From: DATEDA01 sp963789885
GTDB lineage: Bacteria > Pseudomonadota > Gammaproteobacteria > Burkholderiales > SG8-39
Assembly (NCBI GenBank): GCA_963789885.1
Contig: CAWBNB010000040.1
Location: forward strand, 62,001-126,000
Reading direction: 5' to 3'
Length of the DNA stretch: 64,000 nt
The notes below the pieces were generated by a model that was not told the DNA's origin, searched no databases, and was given only the letters and a program-made list of their open reading frames with translations. This document shows, piece by piece, positions 54,434 to 62,715 of this stretch (its first letter is position 1; every line of letters begins with the position of its first letter). Position numbers and translations under genes: made by a program.

Positions 54434-55234
54434 CTAACTGGAAGGTCGAATGGCGCGGAGGAACGAAATGAGCGATCCCTTCGCCGCCTCGAGCTGATCC
54501 GTGAAGAGCATGTGGCTGGCGCGGGGGACGATCGTGACCGCCGCGCCGGTTATCGCTCGGCCGAGGACACCGGCGTTGTGTACGGGAACGAGCTGGTCGC
54601 CATCGCCATGCAGAACGAGCGTGGGGGTCACGATCCTTGGGAGACGGTGATAGGCACCCCAAAACATCAGGCCGTGCAACTGCGCCAGGTAGCCGCGCCG
54701 CGTCGGGTGCGTGGCGAGCCGGACAGCCATGTCCTCCGCTATTCGCTCGGGCGGCGTTCCAGGGTCGTAACTGTAGGGAACGAGGGCCATGGCGCTTTGC
54801 TCTCTATCCATGTCCGCGCGCCGGAACAGTTCGATGGCGATGTGCGGGGCGGCGAGCTGGGCCTCCCGGCCGCCACAGTGCGTGGCGACGAGCACGAGCG
54901 AACGTACTCGCTGCGGGTAGGCCAGCGCGAACTCCTGCGCGATCATCCCGCCCATCGAGTACCCGAGTATGTGGGCGGACTGCTCCCCGGCCGCGTCCAG
55001 CACCGCGGCCACATCGCGGGCCATCTGGAGTGGGGAGTACGGTCCTGGCGGAACGTCGCTCTCGCCCGCACCCCGGTTGTCAAGGACGATCGTCCGAAAG
55101 TGCTGCTCGAGGTGCGGGCGCAGGCGGAACCACAGCTTTGACGAGTACCCGAGTCCCATGATGAGCACGAGCGGCTCGCCGCGGCCTTGAGCCTCCCAGT
55201 AGATTCGGGTCCCGTCGCTGTCTGCGTAAGCCAA
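54434..55234 (-). CDS. alpha/beta hydrolase
   Basis: Alpha/beta-hydrolase of 266 aa: IMGLGYSSKLWFRL (oxyanion region), DNRGAGESD, nucleophile in GYSMGGMIAQEF, acid in LHGDGDQLVPV and His in PRASHMLF. It resembles 3-oxoadipate enol-lactonase (PcaD) and related esterases. The start is a TTG at 55234 after GGGAAGGAC; no ATG fits. A lactonase role would suit the surrounding catabolic genes (inference). Confidence 0.88.
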   Translation of the reverse strand: MAYADSDGTRIYWEAQGRGEPLVLIMGLGYSSKLWFRLRPHLEQHFRTIVLDNRGAGESDVPPGPYSPLQMARDVAAVLDAAGEQSAHILGYSMGGMIAQEFALAYPQRVRSLVLVATHCGGREAQLAAPHIAIELFRRADMDREQSAMALVPYSYDPGTPPERIAEDMAVRLATHPTRRGYLAQLHGLMFWGAYHRLPRIVTPTLVLHGDGDQLVPVHNAGVLGRAITGAAVTIVPRASHMLFTDQLEAAKGSLISFLRAIRPSS

Positions 55235-55506
55235 AGGCAGTCCTTCCCGTCGATGAACTCTACGAGCGTTGCGGCGCGCATTAGATCTCAATCCCGCCGC
55301 TTGTCAAGCACGCGAGCGCTCGAGACAAGCAACCGCTCTACGCTCACCTCGAAAAGCACGATCCAGTGCAGATCAGATCGGCGTTTCCGCGACCATCATG
55401 GCGTTCACGAAGGCGCGCGCTGTGGGTTGACTGATGAGTGATCGGAAAGCCTGACGGGACTCCGTTGCTGGCCGTCGTCGTCCAGGTTCCATACAAGGGA
55501 CCGGCG

Positions 55507-56610
55507 TCATGCCCGAGCCTTGAACCAGTCGGTGACGCTTGGCGCGAGAAGCTTCTGTGCGCGGCCGCCTACGAACACGCCGATGTGGCCGCCCGGGAGG
55601 CCAAGCTCGGTGTAGTCCGTGGAACCGACCAGGCCGCGTAGCGCGGTGGCGCACGCGGGCGGCACCACATGGTCGTGTTCCGCGTAGATGTTCAGGATCG
55701 GCGCCTTCACGGCGCGAAGATCGACCCGCTTTCCACCCAACTCGAGCGTTCCCGCCGCGAGCCGATTCGCCTGGTACATGTCCTTCAGCCACTGCCGCCC
55801 GGCCTCCCCGGCATGGTCGGGCTGGTCGTACAGCCATCGCTCCATCCGGAGAAAACCGGTGAGCGCCGCCCGGTCTTCCAACATTTTCACGAGATCGGTC
55901 GAGTACTTTGTAAGCGAGCCGATCGGGTTCATCGAAGCGAACGCGAAGCCCGAAAGCGCTCCCGGCAGGTTCCCGAGCGCGTCGATCGCCAGGTCGATGT
56001 CCTCGGGGCGGCAACCGCGTGTCCAGACGTGCACGAAGCCGCGCCAGACCTCGGTATCGTCGCGATCGGCATGAAAATCGACCGGCGTGACCGTAAGCAC
56101 CAGGTTCTTGACCTTCTCCGGGTGCAGTGCCGCGTAACAGAGATTGAAGACGCCGCCCTGGCAAATCGAGAGCAGGTTCACCCGTTCCACGTGATGGCGC
56201 TTGCGCAGCACCTCGACGCAGTCGTCGATCAGCACGTTGATGTAGTCGTCGAGGGTCAGCCAGCGGTCGCCCCGCGACGGATGTCCCCAGTCGATAGCGT
56301 AGACGTCGAGCCCGGCATCGAGCAGTTTTTCGATGAAGGAGCGTCCCGGCTGAAGGTCGGCCACGTTGTAGCGGCCAACCAGCGCATAGACGAGTAGCAC
56401 TGGCGTCGATAGGCGGTCGTCGACCCGCGGCGTATAACGGTACAGCACCATCTTATTGTCGCGGTACACCGCCTCCTTCGGCGTGCGCGCGATCGCCACG
56501 TCCTCGTCGGTCAGCTCGCGCAGGGTGCCGATGCCCGCCTGGAGGCGGCGCGTGAGATCCAGCCACTCGGTGAGCGCCTGGTCCGGGGTGATTGCAAGCC
56601 GTGCCGTCAT
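55507..56610 (-). CDS. phaC: class III polyhydroxyalkanoate synthase subunit PhaC
   Basis: PHA synthase of 367 aa, the short class III form. The lipase-box variant SICQGG gives nucleophile C150; D313 (AEHDHVVPP) and H342 (LPGGHIG) complete the triad, matching the spacing of the Allochromatium enzyme. It polymerises (R)-3-hydroxybutyryl-CoA on granules. It overlaps phaE by ATGA. Class I synthases are usual in Burkholderiales, so a PhaC/PhaE pair is notable. The MaoC hydratase and thiolases elsewhere in the window could supply precursors (inference). Confidence 0.95.
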   Translation of the reverse strand: MTARLAITPDQALTEWLDLTRRLQAGIGTLRELTDEDVAIARTPKEAVYRDNKMVLYRYTPRVDDRLSTPVLLVYALVGRYNVADLQPGRSFIEKLLDAGLDVYAIDWGHPSRGDRWLTLDDYINVLIDDCVEVLRKRHHVERVNLLSICQGGVFNLCYAALHPEKVKNLVLTVTPVDFHADRDDTEVWRGFVHVWTRGCRPEDIDLAIDALGNLPGALSGFAFASMNPIGSLTKYSTDLVKMLEDRAALTGFLRMERWLYDQPDHAGEAGRQWLKDMYQANRLAAGTLELGGKRVDLRAVKAPILNIYAEHDHVVPPACATALRGLVGSTDYTELGLPGGHIGVFVGGRAQKLLAPSVTDWFKARA

Positions 56611-57359
56611 GCTGGGTGTGCCGGCTCGTCTTCACCGAGGCGGCGTTTCAGGAGCCGCACTTCCCGGCGCAATTCGTGGATCATCGAGAACGCCTCGTCC
56701 ACATCCGTGAGGGTCGGGAGGTCCTGGAGACGGCACATGGCCTCGGTGACGCGCCGCGCGTCCACCCGGTACTGCATCGCCGCGCGGATCATCCGGGATT
56801 GCGACTCGACGTACTCGGGTGAGCGCGCGTGCGCCTGCAAGGCGCGCTCGCCGACCTCGCTCCAGAGCGCGAGGTACGCCTCGAGCGTGCGAATCTCGCG
56901 CGGCTCGTTCCCGCCCTGAAACTCCGCCGCGAAGGCGGCAAACGCCTGCTGCCACCCGGAAGCCATGACGAGCTGGTGCGCAGTCGCCGCCTGCTGCAAT
57001 TCACCCCACGTCTGCATCACCTTCTGGACGTGTCGCTCGATCGAGTCGGGGTTCCCGACTAGCGCCGGATGGCTTGCAAGCTGCCCGATCAGGTCGCCGA
57101 GGCCGAACTGCGGGAGACCAGCGAACCCCTTGGCGAGCCCTGCGGCGTGAGTAGCAGACGAGTCCGCCCAGGCGGCGAAGGGATTGGGGACCGACGCCGC
57201 ACCGAACCACGAGCCGAACGACTGCTGCATCAGTCCGACGAGCTGCTTGTGGCTCGCGGCGATCTGCGCAGCAAGGCGCTCGGCGGCGTCGCCCCAGACG
57301 CCGGTCGACGCTGCTGCGGGGTCCTCCGGCGTGACGCGCCAGGCATTCCAGTTGAACAT
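56607..57359 (-). CDS. phaE: class III PHA synthase subunit PhaE
   Basis: PhaE-type protein of 250 aa, start ATG 57359 (MFNWNAWRVTPED) after AGGTGC. Low-complexity helical sequence with FGSWFGAASVPNPFAAW, MQTWGELQQAATAHQLVMASGW, ALWSEVGERALQAHARSPEYVESQSRMIRA and a C-terminal helix DEAFSMIHELRREVRLLKRRL. It forms the synthase complex with PhaC, whose gene it precedes and overlaps. Somewhat short compared with Allochromatium PhaE (about 350 aa), as in many proteobacterial forms. Confidence 0.88.
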   Translation of the reverse strand: MFNWNAWRVTPEDPAAASTGVWGDAAERLAAQIAASHKQLVGLMQQSFGSWFGAASVPNPFAAWADSSATHAAGLAKGFAGLPQFGLGDLIGQLASHPALVGNPDSIERHVQKVMQTWGELQQAATAHQLVMASGWQQAFAAFAAEFQGGNEPREIRTLEAYLALWSEVGERALQAHARSPEYVESQSRMIRAAMQYRVDARRVTEAMCRLQDLPTLTDVDEAFSMIHELRREVRLLKRRLGEDEPAHPA

Positions 57360-57967
57360 GGAAGCACCTGCTGCAATGCCCGTGCCAGCCCGCAGCGCGA
57401 GGCGCCCCCATGGACACGGCCGCGCGAACGTGAGATTTCGAGGGTCCGCGATGCTTTCGCTATGTCGACTCGCGGATGAGACCGACGGAGATCGCCGCCA
57501 GCGCGATCTCATGGCAAAACTGCCGCGCGTTGCCCGGCAGCGGCGGCTTCTCCTTGCGCCTCTGGGCGCGTTCCAGTGCGCGGCGACTGCGCGACGCAAA
57601 CGCGCCGAGGCGGGCCACCAACTATTCTAGCGTAGTGTCTTCGGCAGGGACACTTGCCCGCCGCGCAAACACCCTCCGCTCGGTTTTCTCGGCGTGTTCC
57701 GGTGGCAAATGGGTATCTCGTTCTCGGCATACTCCTTGCACAACTGACGCTATAGACGCCCATGATCTCGTCCAGTTCACCTTCGGTGCATGCAAATCCG
57801 CAACGGAGCGCGGCGAACTCGCTCGTGCTGGTTGTCGGCGTGCGCGCAGATGTGCTAGGGCCTAAGATCAAAACCGACCTGTCGATGCGCGCCTGCCACG
57901 CTCGCGATGCCGAGGGAGGCATGGCGGGGATCGCCGGCGAGCGCAAGCCGGGATTGGAGGACCAGCC
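57360..57967. other. intergenic region between divergent phaE and SDR genes
   Basis: About 600 bases without a supported gene. It contains a possible -24/-12 promoter at 57725. Open frames in both directions lack family features and start signals. Confidence 0.5.
57725..57740 (+). promoter_or_regulatory. possible sigma-54 promoter upstream of the SDR-ACAD operon
   Basis: CGGCAT (57725-57730), spacer ACTCC, TTGCA (57736-57740). Exact spacing and good -12 box, one mismatch in the -24 box. It is 228 bases before the SDR start, a long leader, so only a candidate. Confidence 0.4.
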
Positions 57968-58714
57968 GTGAGCACGAAGGGAGCGATCGCAGTTACCGGG
58001 GCGACGCGCGGCATCGGCGCAGCGATCGCCGTCGAGCTTGCGCGTGCTGGCTTAACGGTCGGGTGCCTTTCGCGTAAGGGCGAGCCGCCCGCGGTGGCGG
58101 GGCTCGACGATGCGCTGCGCGCGCGCTTTGTCACCGCACGCTGCGACGTCACCGATGAGGCGAGCCTGCGCGTCGCACTCGCCGACGTGTCGTCGCGCGC
58201 CGGCGGGTTGTGGGGTCTCGTAAACAACGCCGGCATTCACCTCGATGGACCGAGCGAGAGCTTTTCGACCGGCCAGTGGAATGAGGTCATGTCCACCAAC
58301 ACCACTGCCGTCTTCGTGGCCTGCCGCGAAGCGTACCCGCATCTCGTCCGGGCCGGCGGAGGGTTGATCATCAACATCGGCTCGTTCTTCGACAAGCTCG
58401 GGGTGAAACGCAACCTTGCCTACTGCGCCTCGAAGGCCGCGGTCGGCGCCATCACCCGCTGTCTTGCAGTGGAGTGGGCGTCCAAGGGGATCCGCGTCAT
58501 CGACATCGCGCCGGGCTACATCGTCACCGATCTGAACCGGGAGGCGATGGAGAAGGGGCCCCTGCGCGAGTATCTGGACAAGCGCATCCCGGGCCGTCGG
58601 CCGGGCACCGCGGAAGACGTCGCGCGGCTCGTGACCGCGCTCGCGCGCGAGAACCTGCCCTTCCTCTCCGGAGAGACGATCTACCTCGACGGTGCCCAGG
58701 GTATCGCGCATTAA
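57968..58714 (+). CDS. SDR-family oxidoreductase
   Basis: Classical SDR of 248 aa: AITVTGATRGIGAAIA-type fold (AVTGATRGIGAAIAVELARAG, from about residue 8), NNAGIH, catalytic S-Y-K in INIGSFFDKLGVKRNLAYCASKAAV, and FLSGETIYLDGA near the C-terminus. Start GTG 57968 after GGAGG. It is 19 bases before the acyl-CoA dehydrogenase start. It is the first gene of a four-gene plus-strand operon (SDR, ACAD, racemase, quinone reductase). Substrate unknown. Confidence 0.92.
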   Translation: MSTKGAIAVTGATRGIGAAIAVELARAGLTVGCLSRKGEPPAVAGLDDALRARFVTARCDVTDEASLRVALADVSSRAGGLWGLVNNAGIHLDGPSESFSTGQWNEVMSTNTTAVFVACREAYPHLVRAGGGLIINIGSFFDKLGVKRNLAYCASKAAVGAITRCLAVEWASKGIRVIDIAPGYIVTDLNREAMEKGPLREYLDKRIPGRRPGTAEDVARLVTALARENLPFLSGETIYLDGAQGIAH

Positions 58715-58733
58715 CGTCAAAAAAGGCAACATC

Positions 58734-59939
58734 ATGAACGCACCAATGACCCCGCCACGTTCGGCCGCACGCCGCACCGTACTCGGACGCCTCGACGCGG
58801 CGATCGCCCTGTCAGACGAGGAGCGCATGATCCTCGAGAGCGTGCAGGTGCTCGCGCGCGAGGAGATCGCGCCACGCGCCGAGCAGTACGACCGCAACGC
58901 CGAGTTTCCCTGGGCGAACGTGGAAGCGATCAACAAGCTCGGCCTGAACGCCATGTTCGTCCCGGAGGCCTACGGCGGAAGCCCTCTTTCGTACACCGCG
59001 TATCTCGCCTGCGTCCGGGAAATCAGCAAGGCCTGCGCTTCGACGGGGATCGTCTGGGCGACCAATTTCCACGCGATGAAGCCGCTGATCGATTTCGGCA
59101 CCGAGGAGCAGAAGGCCCGACTGCTGCCGCGGATCGCGGCGGGCGGGCTCGGCGCCCTGTGCATCACCGAGCCCTCCGCCGGGTCGGACGCGACCGGCAT
59201 GAAGACCCGGTTCACCGAAGACGGCGACCACATCGTCGTCGACGGCGGCAAGACCTTCATCACGAACGGCGACGTCGCCGACCTCTATCTCCTGTTCGGC
59301 AAGTGGAACGGCATCGACGACGCCAAGGCGGCGATCTCGGTGCTGATATTGGAGAAAGACACCCCGGGGCTGCAGGTGCTCCGCACCGAGGAGAAGCTCG
59401 GCCATCGCGCCTCCAGCACCGCAGCGCTCGCCTTCGATGGCTGCCGCGTCCCGCGCGCGAACCTGCTCGGGAAACCGGGCGACGGCCTGCCGATCCTGTT
59501 CGCCTCGCTCAACAAGTCCCGCCCAAGCATCGCGGCGCATGCCCTGGGCATCGCGCGCGCGGCCTTCGAGGACGCGGTGGCCTACATCAACGAGCGCCGG
59601 CAGTCGGGGCATCGCATCATCGAGTTCCAGGGCATTCAGTTCATGCTCGCGGACCTCGCCACCGATCTCGCGATGTGCGAGGCGTGGCTCTGGCAGGTTG
59701 CCCGCATGGTCGAGTCCGGCGAAGCCAACTTCGCCATCGAGGCGTCGATGCTCAAGATGCGGGCGTCCGACCTCGCCATGCGGATCGCTACCGACGCGGT
59801 GCAGTTCCTCGGCGGCTACGGCTATTGCAAGGATTACCGGGTAGAGCGATTGATGCGGGACGCGAAGATCACGCAGATCTGGGAAGGTACGAACCAGGTC
59901 CACCGGCAGCTCATCGGCCGCAGTTTCATCGTCAAGTAG
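58734..59939 (+). CDS. acyl-CoA dehydrogenase
   Basis: Intact FAD acyl-CoA dehydrogenase of 401 aa. ALCITEPSAGSDATGMKTRF and GGKTFITNGDVADLYLLF mark the middle domain; LAMRIATDAVQFLGGYGYCKDYRVERLMRDAK and the final QIWEGTNQVHRQLIGR give the FAD loops and the usual catalytic-base region. ATG 58734 (MNAPMTPPRSAARR) follows AAAAAAGGC. It precedes an AMACR-like racemase, consistent with oxidation of a 2-methyl-branched acyl-CoA after epimerisation (inference). Confidence 0.94.
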   Translation: MNAPMTPPRSAARRTVLGRLDAAIALSDEERMILESVQVLAREEIAPRAEQYDRNAEFPWANVEAINKLGLNAMFVPEAYGGSPLSYTAYLACVREISKACASTGIVWATNFHAMKPLIDFGTEEQKARLLPRIAAGGLGALCITEPSAGSDATGMKTRFTEDGDHIVVDGGKTFITNGDVADLYLLFGKWNGIDDAKAAISVLILEKDTPGLQVLRTEEKLGHRASSTAALAFDGCRVPRANLLGKPGDGLPILFASLNKSRPSIAAHALGIARAAFEDAVAYINERRQSGHRIIEFQGIQFMLADLATDLAMCEAWLWQVARMVESGEANFAIEASMLKMRASDLAMRIATDAVQFLGGYGYCKDYRVERLMRDAKITQIWEGTNQVHRQLIGRSFIVK

Positions 59940-59947
59940 AAGATCCA

Positions 59948-60055
59948 ATGGCAGACATCATGACCCTGGACGTGGCCGCGAGCGGCACCATGGAGGCGCC
60001 GTGCGCGCGGCCCCGCCGTGCCGGAGTGACCAAGCCGCGGAGCGAAGCGCGATGA
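59948..60055 (+). CDS. possible 35-codon leader ORF
   Basis: ATG 59948 opens a 35-codon frame (MADIMTLDVAASGTMEAPCA...) whose stop overlaps the racemase start as ATGA. It could be a translational-coupling ORF or chance. No family resemblance and only a weak ribosome-binding site. Confidence 0.25.
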   Translation: MADIMTLDVAASGTMEAPCARPRRAGVTKPRSEAR

Positions 60056-61209
60056 CGACGCAGCCGCTCGCGGGCGTGCGCGTGCTCGATTTCAGCACGC
60101 TCCTGCCCGGTCCGATGGCCACCCTGCTGCTTGCCGAGGCCGGCGCCGAGGTGATCAAGATCGAACGCCCGGGGCGCGGAGACGAGATGCGCTCCTACGT
60201 GCCTAAGTTCGGGACCGACAGCATCAACTTCGCGCTGCTGAATCGCGGCAAGCGGTCGCTGGCGATCGATCTGAAGGCGTCCGACGCCGTGGCGAGGCTC
60301 CGGCCGCTCATCGAGTCGGCCGACGTGGTGGTCGAGCAGTTCCGCCCTGGCGTCATGGATCGCCTTGGGCTCGGCTACGATTCGATGCGTGCGCTGAACC
60401 CGCGCATCGTCTATTGCGCAATCACCGGCTACGGCCAGTACGGGCCGCGCGCTGACGTGGCTGCGCATGACCTCAACTACGTCTCGGACTCCGGCATGCT
60501 CGCGCTCACCGCGGGTGCGGACGGCGCGCCGGTGCTCCCGCCCGCCCTCATCGCCGACATCGCAGGCGGCACCTACCCGGCGGTGCTGAACATCCTGCTC
60601 GCACTGCGCGAGCGGGATCGGACCGGACTCGGCAGGAAACTCGACGTTGCGATGGCCGACAACCTGTTCACGTTCCTTTACTGGGCGCTCGGCAATGGCC
60701 TTGCTGCCGGCGAGTGGCCGACGCCGGCCGGCGACCTCGTCACCGGCGGCTCGCCCCGCTACCAGATCTATCGCACTGCGGACGACCGGTTCGTGGCCGC
60801 GGCGCCGCTCGAGGAGAAGTTCTGGGGCAATTTCTGCGACGCGATCGAGCTCCCGGCCGCGAGCCGCGACGACAGCGCCGATCCGGCCGCGGTGACCGCG
60901 CGCGTGCGCGCGATCATCCGCTCGGGCTCGGCCGCCCACTGGGAAGCGCGCTTCGCCGGCAAGGACCTCTGCTGCACGATCGTCCGCAACGTCCGGGAAG
61001 CGCTCGACGACCCGCACTTCCGCGCGCGAGGGCTCTTCGACCGACGCCTCACCGCCGCGGGCCGATCGATCCCAGCTCTCCCGATGCCGATCGCGGGTGC
61101 CTTCCGGGCGAGCAATGGTCACGACGGGTATCCGGAGCTCGGCGAGGCGAACGCCGAATTCGGCATCGATACCCATGCGGGGGCATCCCGTGCGGGCGGT
61201 GCTCGTTAG
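60052..61209 (+). CDS. alpha-methylacyl-CoA racemase-like protein (CoA-transferase family III)
   Basis: Protein of 385 aa in the CaiB/BaiF fold (GVRVLDFSTLLPGPMATLLLAEAGAEVIKIE at 8-38). H139 in AAHDLNY, D169 in IADIAGG and E254 in APLEEKF have the same spacing as His126, Asp156 and Glu241 of mycobacterial MCR, so racemase rather than CoA transfer is favoured. It epimerises 2-methylacyl-CoA. Start ATG 60052. The quinone reductase gene overlaps its end. Together with the ACAD it suggests branched-chain acid use. Confidence 0.9.
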   Translation: MTTQPLAGVRVLDFSTLLPGPMATLLLAEAGAEVIKIERPGRGDEMRSYVPKFGTDSINFALLNRGKRSLAIDLKASDAVARLRPLIESADVVVEQFRPGVMDRLGLGYDSMRALNPRIVYCAITGYGQYGPRADVAAHDLNYVSDSGMLALTAGADGAPVLPPALIADIAGGTYPAVLNILLALRERDRTGLGRKLDVAMADNLFTFLYWALGNGLAAGEWPTPAGDLVTGGSPRYQIYRTADDRFVAAAPLEEKFWGNFCDAIELPAASRDDSADPAAVTARVRAIIRSGSAAHWEARFAGKDLCCTIVRNVREALDDPHFRARGLFDRRLTAAGRSIPALPMPIAGAFRASNGHDGYPELGEANAEFGIDTHAGASRAGGAR

Positions 61210-62191
61210 GGAACACGGCGCGCCCGACGCGCAAGCGCTGGAAGAAGTCGGCACGCCGCCGATCGGTGCGAGCGGCGCACTGGTCGACGTACACGCGATC
61301 GGCATCAACTTCCCCGACCTGCTGGTGATCGGCGGGACCTACCAGGTCCTCCCGCCACGTCCGTTCATCCCCGGCAAGGACGCCGCAGGCGTGGTCCGCG
61401 CAGTCGGTCCACAGGTCACCCTGGTGAAGCCCGGGGACCGCGTGCTCGTGTCTCAGGAGAGCGGCTGCTACGCGGAGCAGCTTGCGGCCCATGAGAACAA
61501 CTGCCACGTCATGCCCGACGCGATGTCCTTCGCGGAGGCGGCTGCGATGGGGCTCGTCTACCAGACGGCCTACTTCGCGCTCGTCGAGCGCGGCGGGTAC
61601 AGGTCCGGCGAAACGGTGCTCGTGCACGGCGCCGCCGGAGGTGTCGGCCTGGCGGCAGTGCAGATCGCCAAGGGTCTCGGCGCGCGGGTGCTGGCCGGCG
61701 TCCGCAGCACCGCGCAGGCTGATCTCGCGCGTGCGAACGGCGCCGACGCGGTGATCGACCTTGCGGGAGGGAACCTCCGCGAGACGATCCGCGCCCAAGT
61801 CCATGCCGCGACCGGCGCTCAAGGCGCGGACGTGATCCTGGATCCCCTCGGCGGCGACGTGTTCGACGCGTCGCTGCGTGCGCTCGCCTGGTGCGGCCGG
61901 CTCGTGGTGATCGGCTTCGCCGCCGGGCGTATTCCGGAGGTAAAGGCCAACTACCTCCTCGTCAAGAACATCGCGGTCAGCGGTTTGCAGTGGAGCGACT
62001 ATCGCGACCGCACGCCGGAGCGCGTCCGCGAGGCCCAGGCGGTGCTTTTCAGGCTGTACGGCGCCGGGCGTATTCGTCCGCACATCATGAAGACATTCGC
62101 GCTGAGCGCGTTCGCCGAGGCGCTCGACTGGATGCGGCAAGGCAAGGTTCAGGGCAAGGTCGTCCTCGATACCGGGCGCACGGTCGCCTGA
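61190..62191 (+). CDS. NADPH:quinone reductase-like (zinc-free MDR)
   Basis: Medium-chain reductase of 333 aa without zinc ligands: RAVLVREHGAPDAQALEEV at the start, GINFPDLLVIGGTYQVLPPRPFIPGKDAAG, the cofactor loop VLVHGAAGGVGLAAVQIAKGLGARV, and a C-terminal MRQGKVQGKVVLDTG. Start GTG 61190 after GGGGG; an ATG at 61175 is the alternative. It overlaps the racemase by 20 bases. It may reduce an enoyl-CoA or quinone. Its stop codon lies inside a hairpin shared with the converging operon. Confidence 0.92.
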   Translation: MRAVLVREHGAPDAQALEEVGTPPIGASGALVDVHAIGINFPDLLVIGGTYQVLPPRPFIPGKDAAGVVRAVGPQVTLVKPGDRVLVSQESGCYAEQLAAHENNCHVMPDAMSFAEAAAMGLVYQTAYFALVERGGYRSGETVLVHGAAGGVGLAAVQIAKGLGARVLAGVRSTAQADLARANGADAVIDLAGGNLRETIRAQVHAATGAQGADVILDPLGGDVFDASLRALAWCGRLVVIGFAAGRIPEVKANYLLVKNIAVSGLQWSDYRDRTPERVREAQAVLFRLYGAGRIRPHIMKTFALSAFAEALDWMRQGKVQGKVVLDTGRTVA

Positions 62192-62228
62192 GAACCTTGG
62201 TGCACGGGCGCAGCCCGCGCCGTTCTCA
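62189..62228. terminator. hairpin between converging genes, enclosing both stop codons
   Basis: TGAGAAC (62189-62195) and GTTCTCA (62222-62228) form a perfect 7-base stem; an inner GGGC/GCCC stem lies in the loop. The first arm starts with the quinone reductase stop codon and the second ends with the coxS-like stop codon. No T run follows on either strand, so intrinsic termination is plausible but unproven. Confidence 0.5.
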
Positions 62229-62693
62229 CGCCTTCATCAGGTCGGCGGCGCGCTTGACGGCCTTGATGATGTTCACGTAGCCGGTGCAGCGGCAGAGGTT
62301 GCCTTCGAGCCCCTTGACGATGTCTTCGTGGGTCGGGTTCGGGTTGGCCTTGAGGATGCCCACCGAGGCCATGATCATGCCCGGAGTGCAGAACCCGCAC
62401 TGCAGGCCGTGACACTCGGTGAAGGCCTGCTGCACCGGATGCAGGGTGTCGCCCTCGGCGAGCCCCTCGATGGTGACGATGTCGGCCCCGTCGGCCGACG
62501 CGGCCAGCATGGTGCAGGACTTGATCATGCTGCCGTCGAGCTGGACGGTGCAGCAGCCGCACTGGCTGGTGTCGCAGCCGACGTGGGTGCCGGTGAGCTC
62601 CAGCCCGTCGCGGATGAGGTCGACGAGCAGGGTGCGGTCTTCGACCTCGGTCGTGACGGGTTTGCCGTTGATGGTGAGCGAAATCTTGGCCAT
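62226..62693 (-). CDS. coxS: CoxS-like [2Fe-2S] subunit of a molybdenum hydroxylase
   Basis: Iron-sulfur subunit of 155 aa of the CO/xanthine dehydrogenase family. Plant-type cluster ligands are C40, C45, C48 and C60 (GCDTSQCGCC); the second cluster uses C99, C102, C134 and C136 (QCGFCTPGM and CRCTGY). Start ATG 62693. It is 22 bases after the FAD subunit and is last in the order L-M-S. Whether the enzyme oxidises CO, an aldehyde or an N-heteroaromatic cannot be told; the symbol denotes the subunit type only. Confidence 0.93.
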   Translation of the reverse strand: MAKISLTINGKPVTTEVEDRTLLVDLIRDGLELTGTHVGCDTSQCGCCTVQLDGSMIKSCTMLAASADGADIVTIEGLAEGDTLHPVQQAFTECHGLQCGFCTPGMIMASVGILKANPNPTHEDIVKGLEGNLCRCTGYVNIIKAVKRAADLMKA

Positions 62694-62715
62694 GGCAATC
62701 GGTTCGGGAAAAGGT

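Noticed and set aside
59932..61308. Minus-strand open frame of 458 codons opposite the racemase-like gene
   Set aside because: Antisense to a protein with conserved catalytic residues; composition typical of GC-rich shadows.
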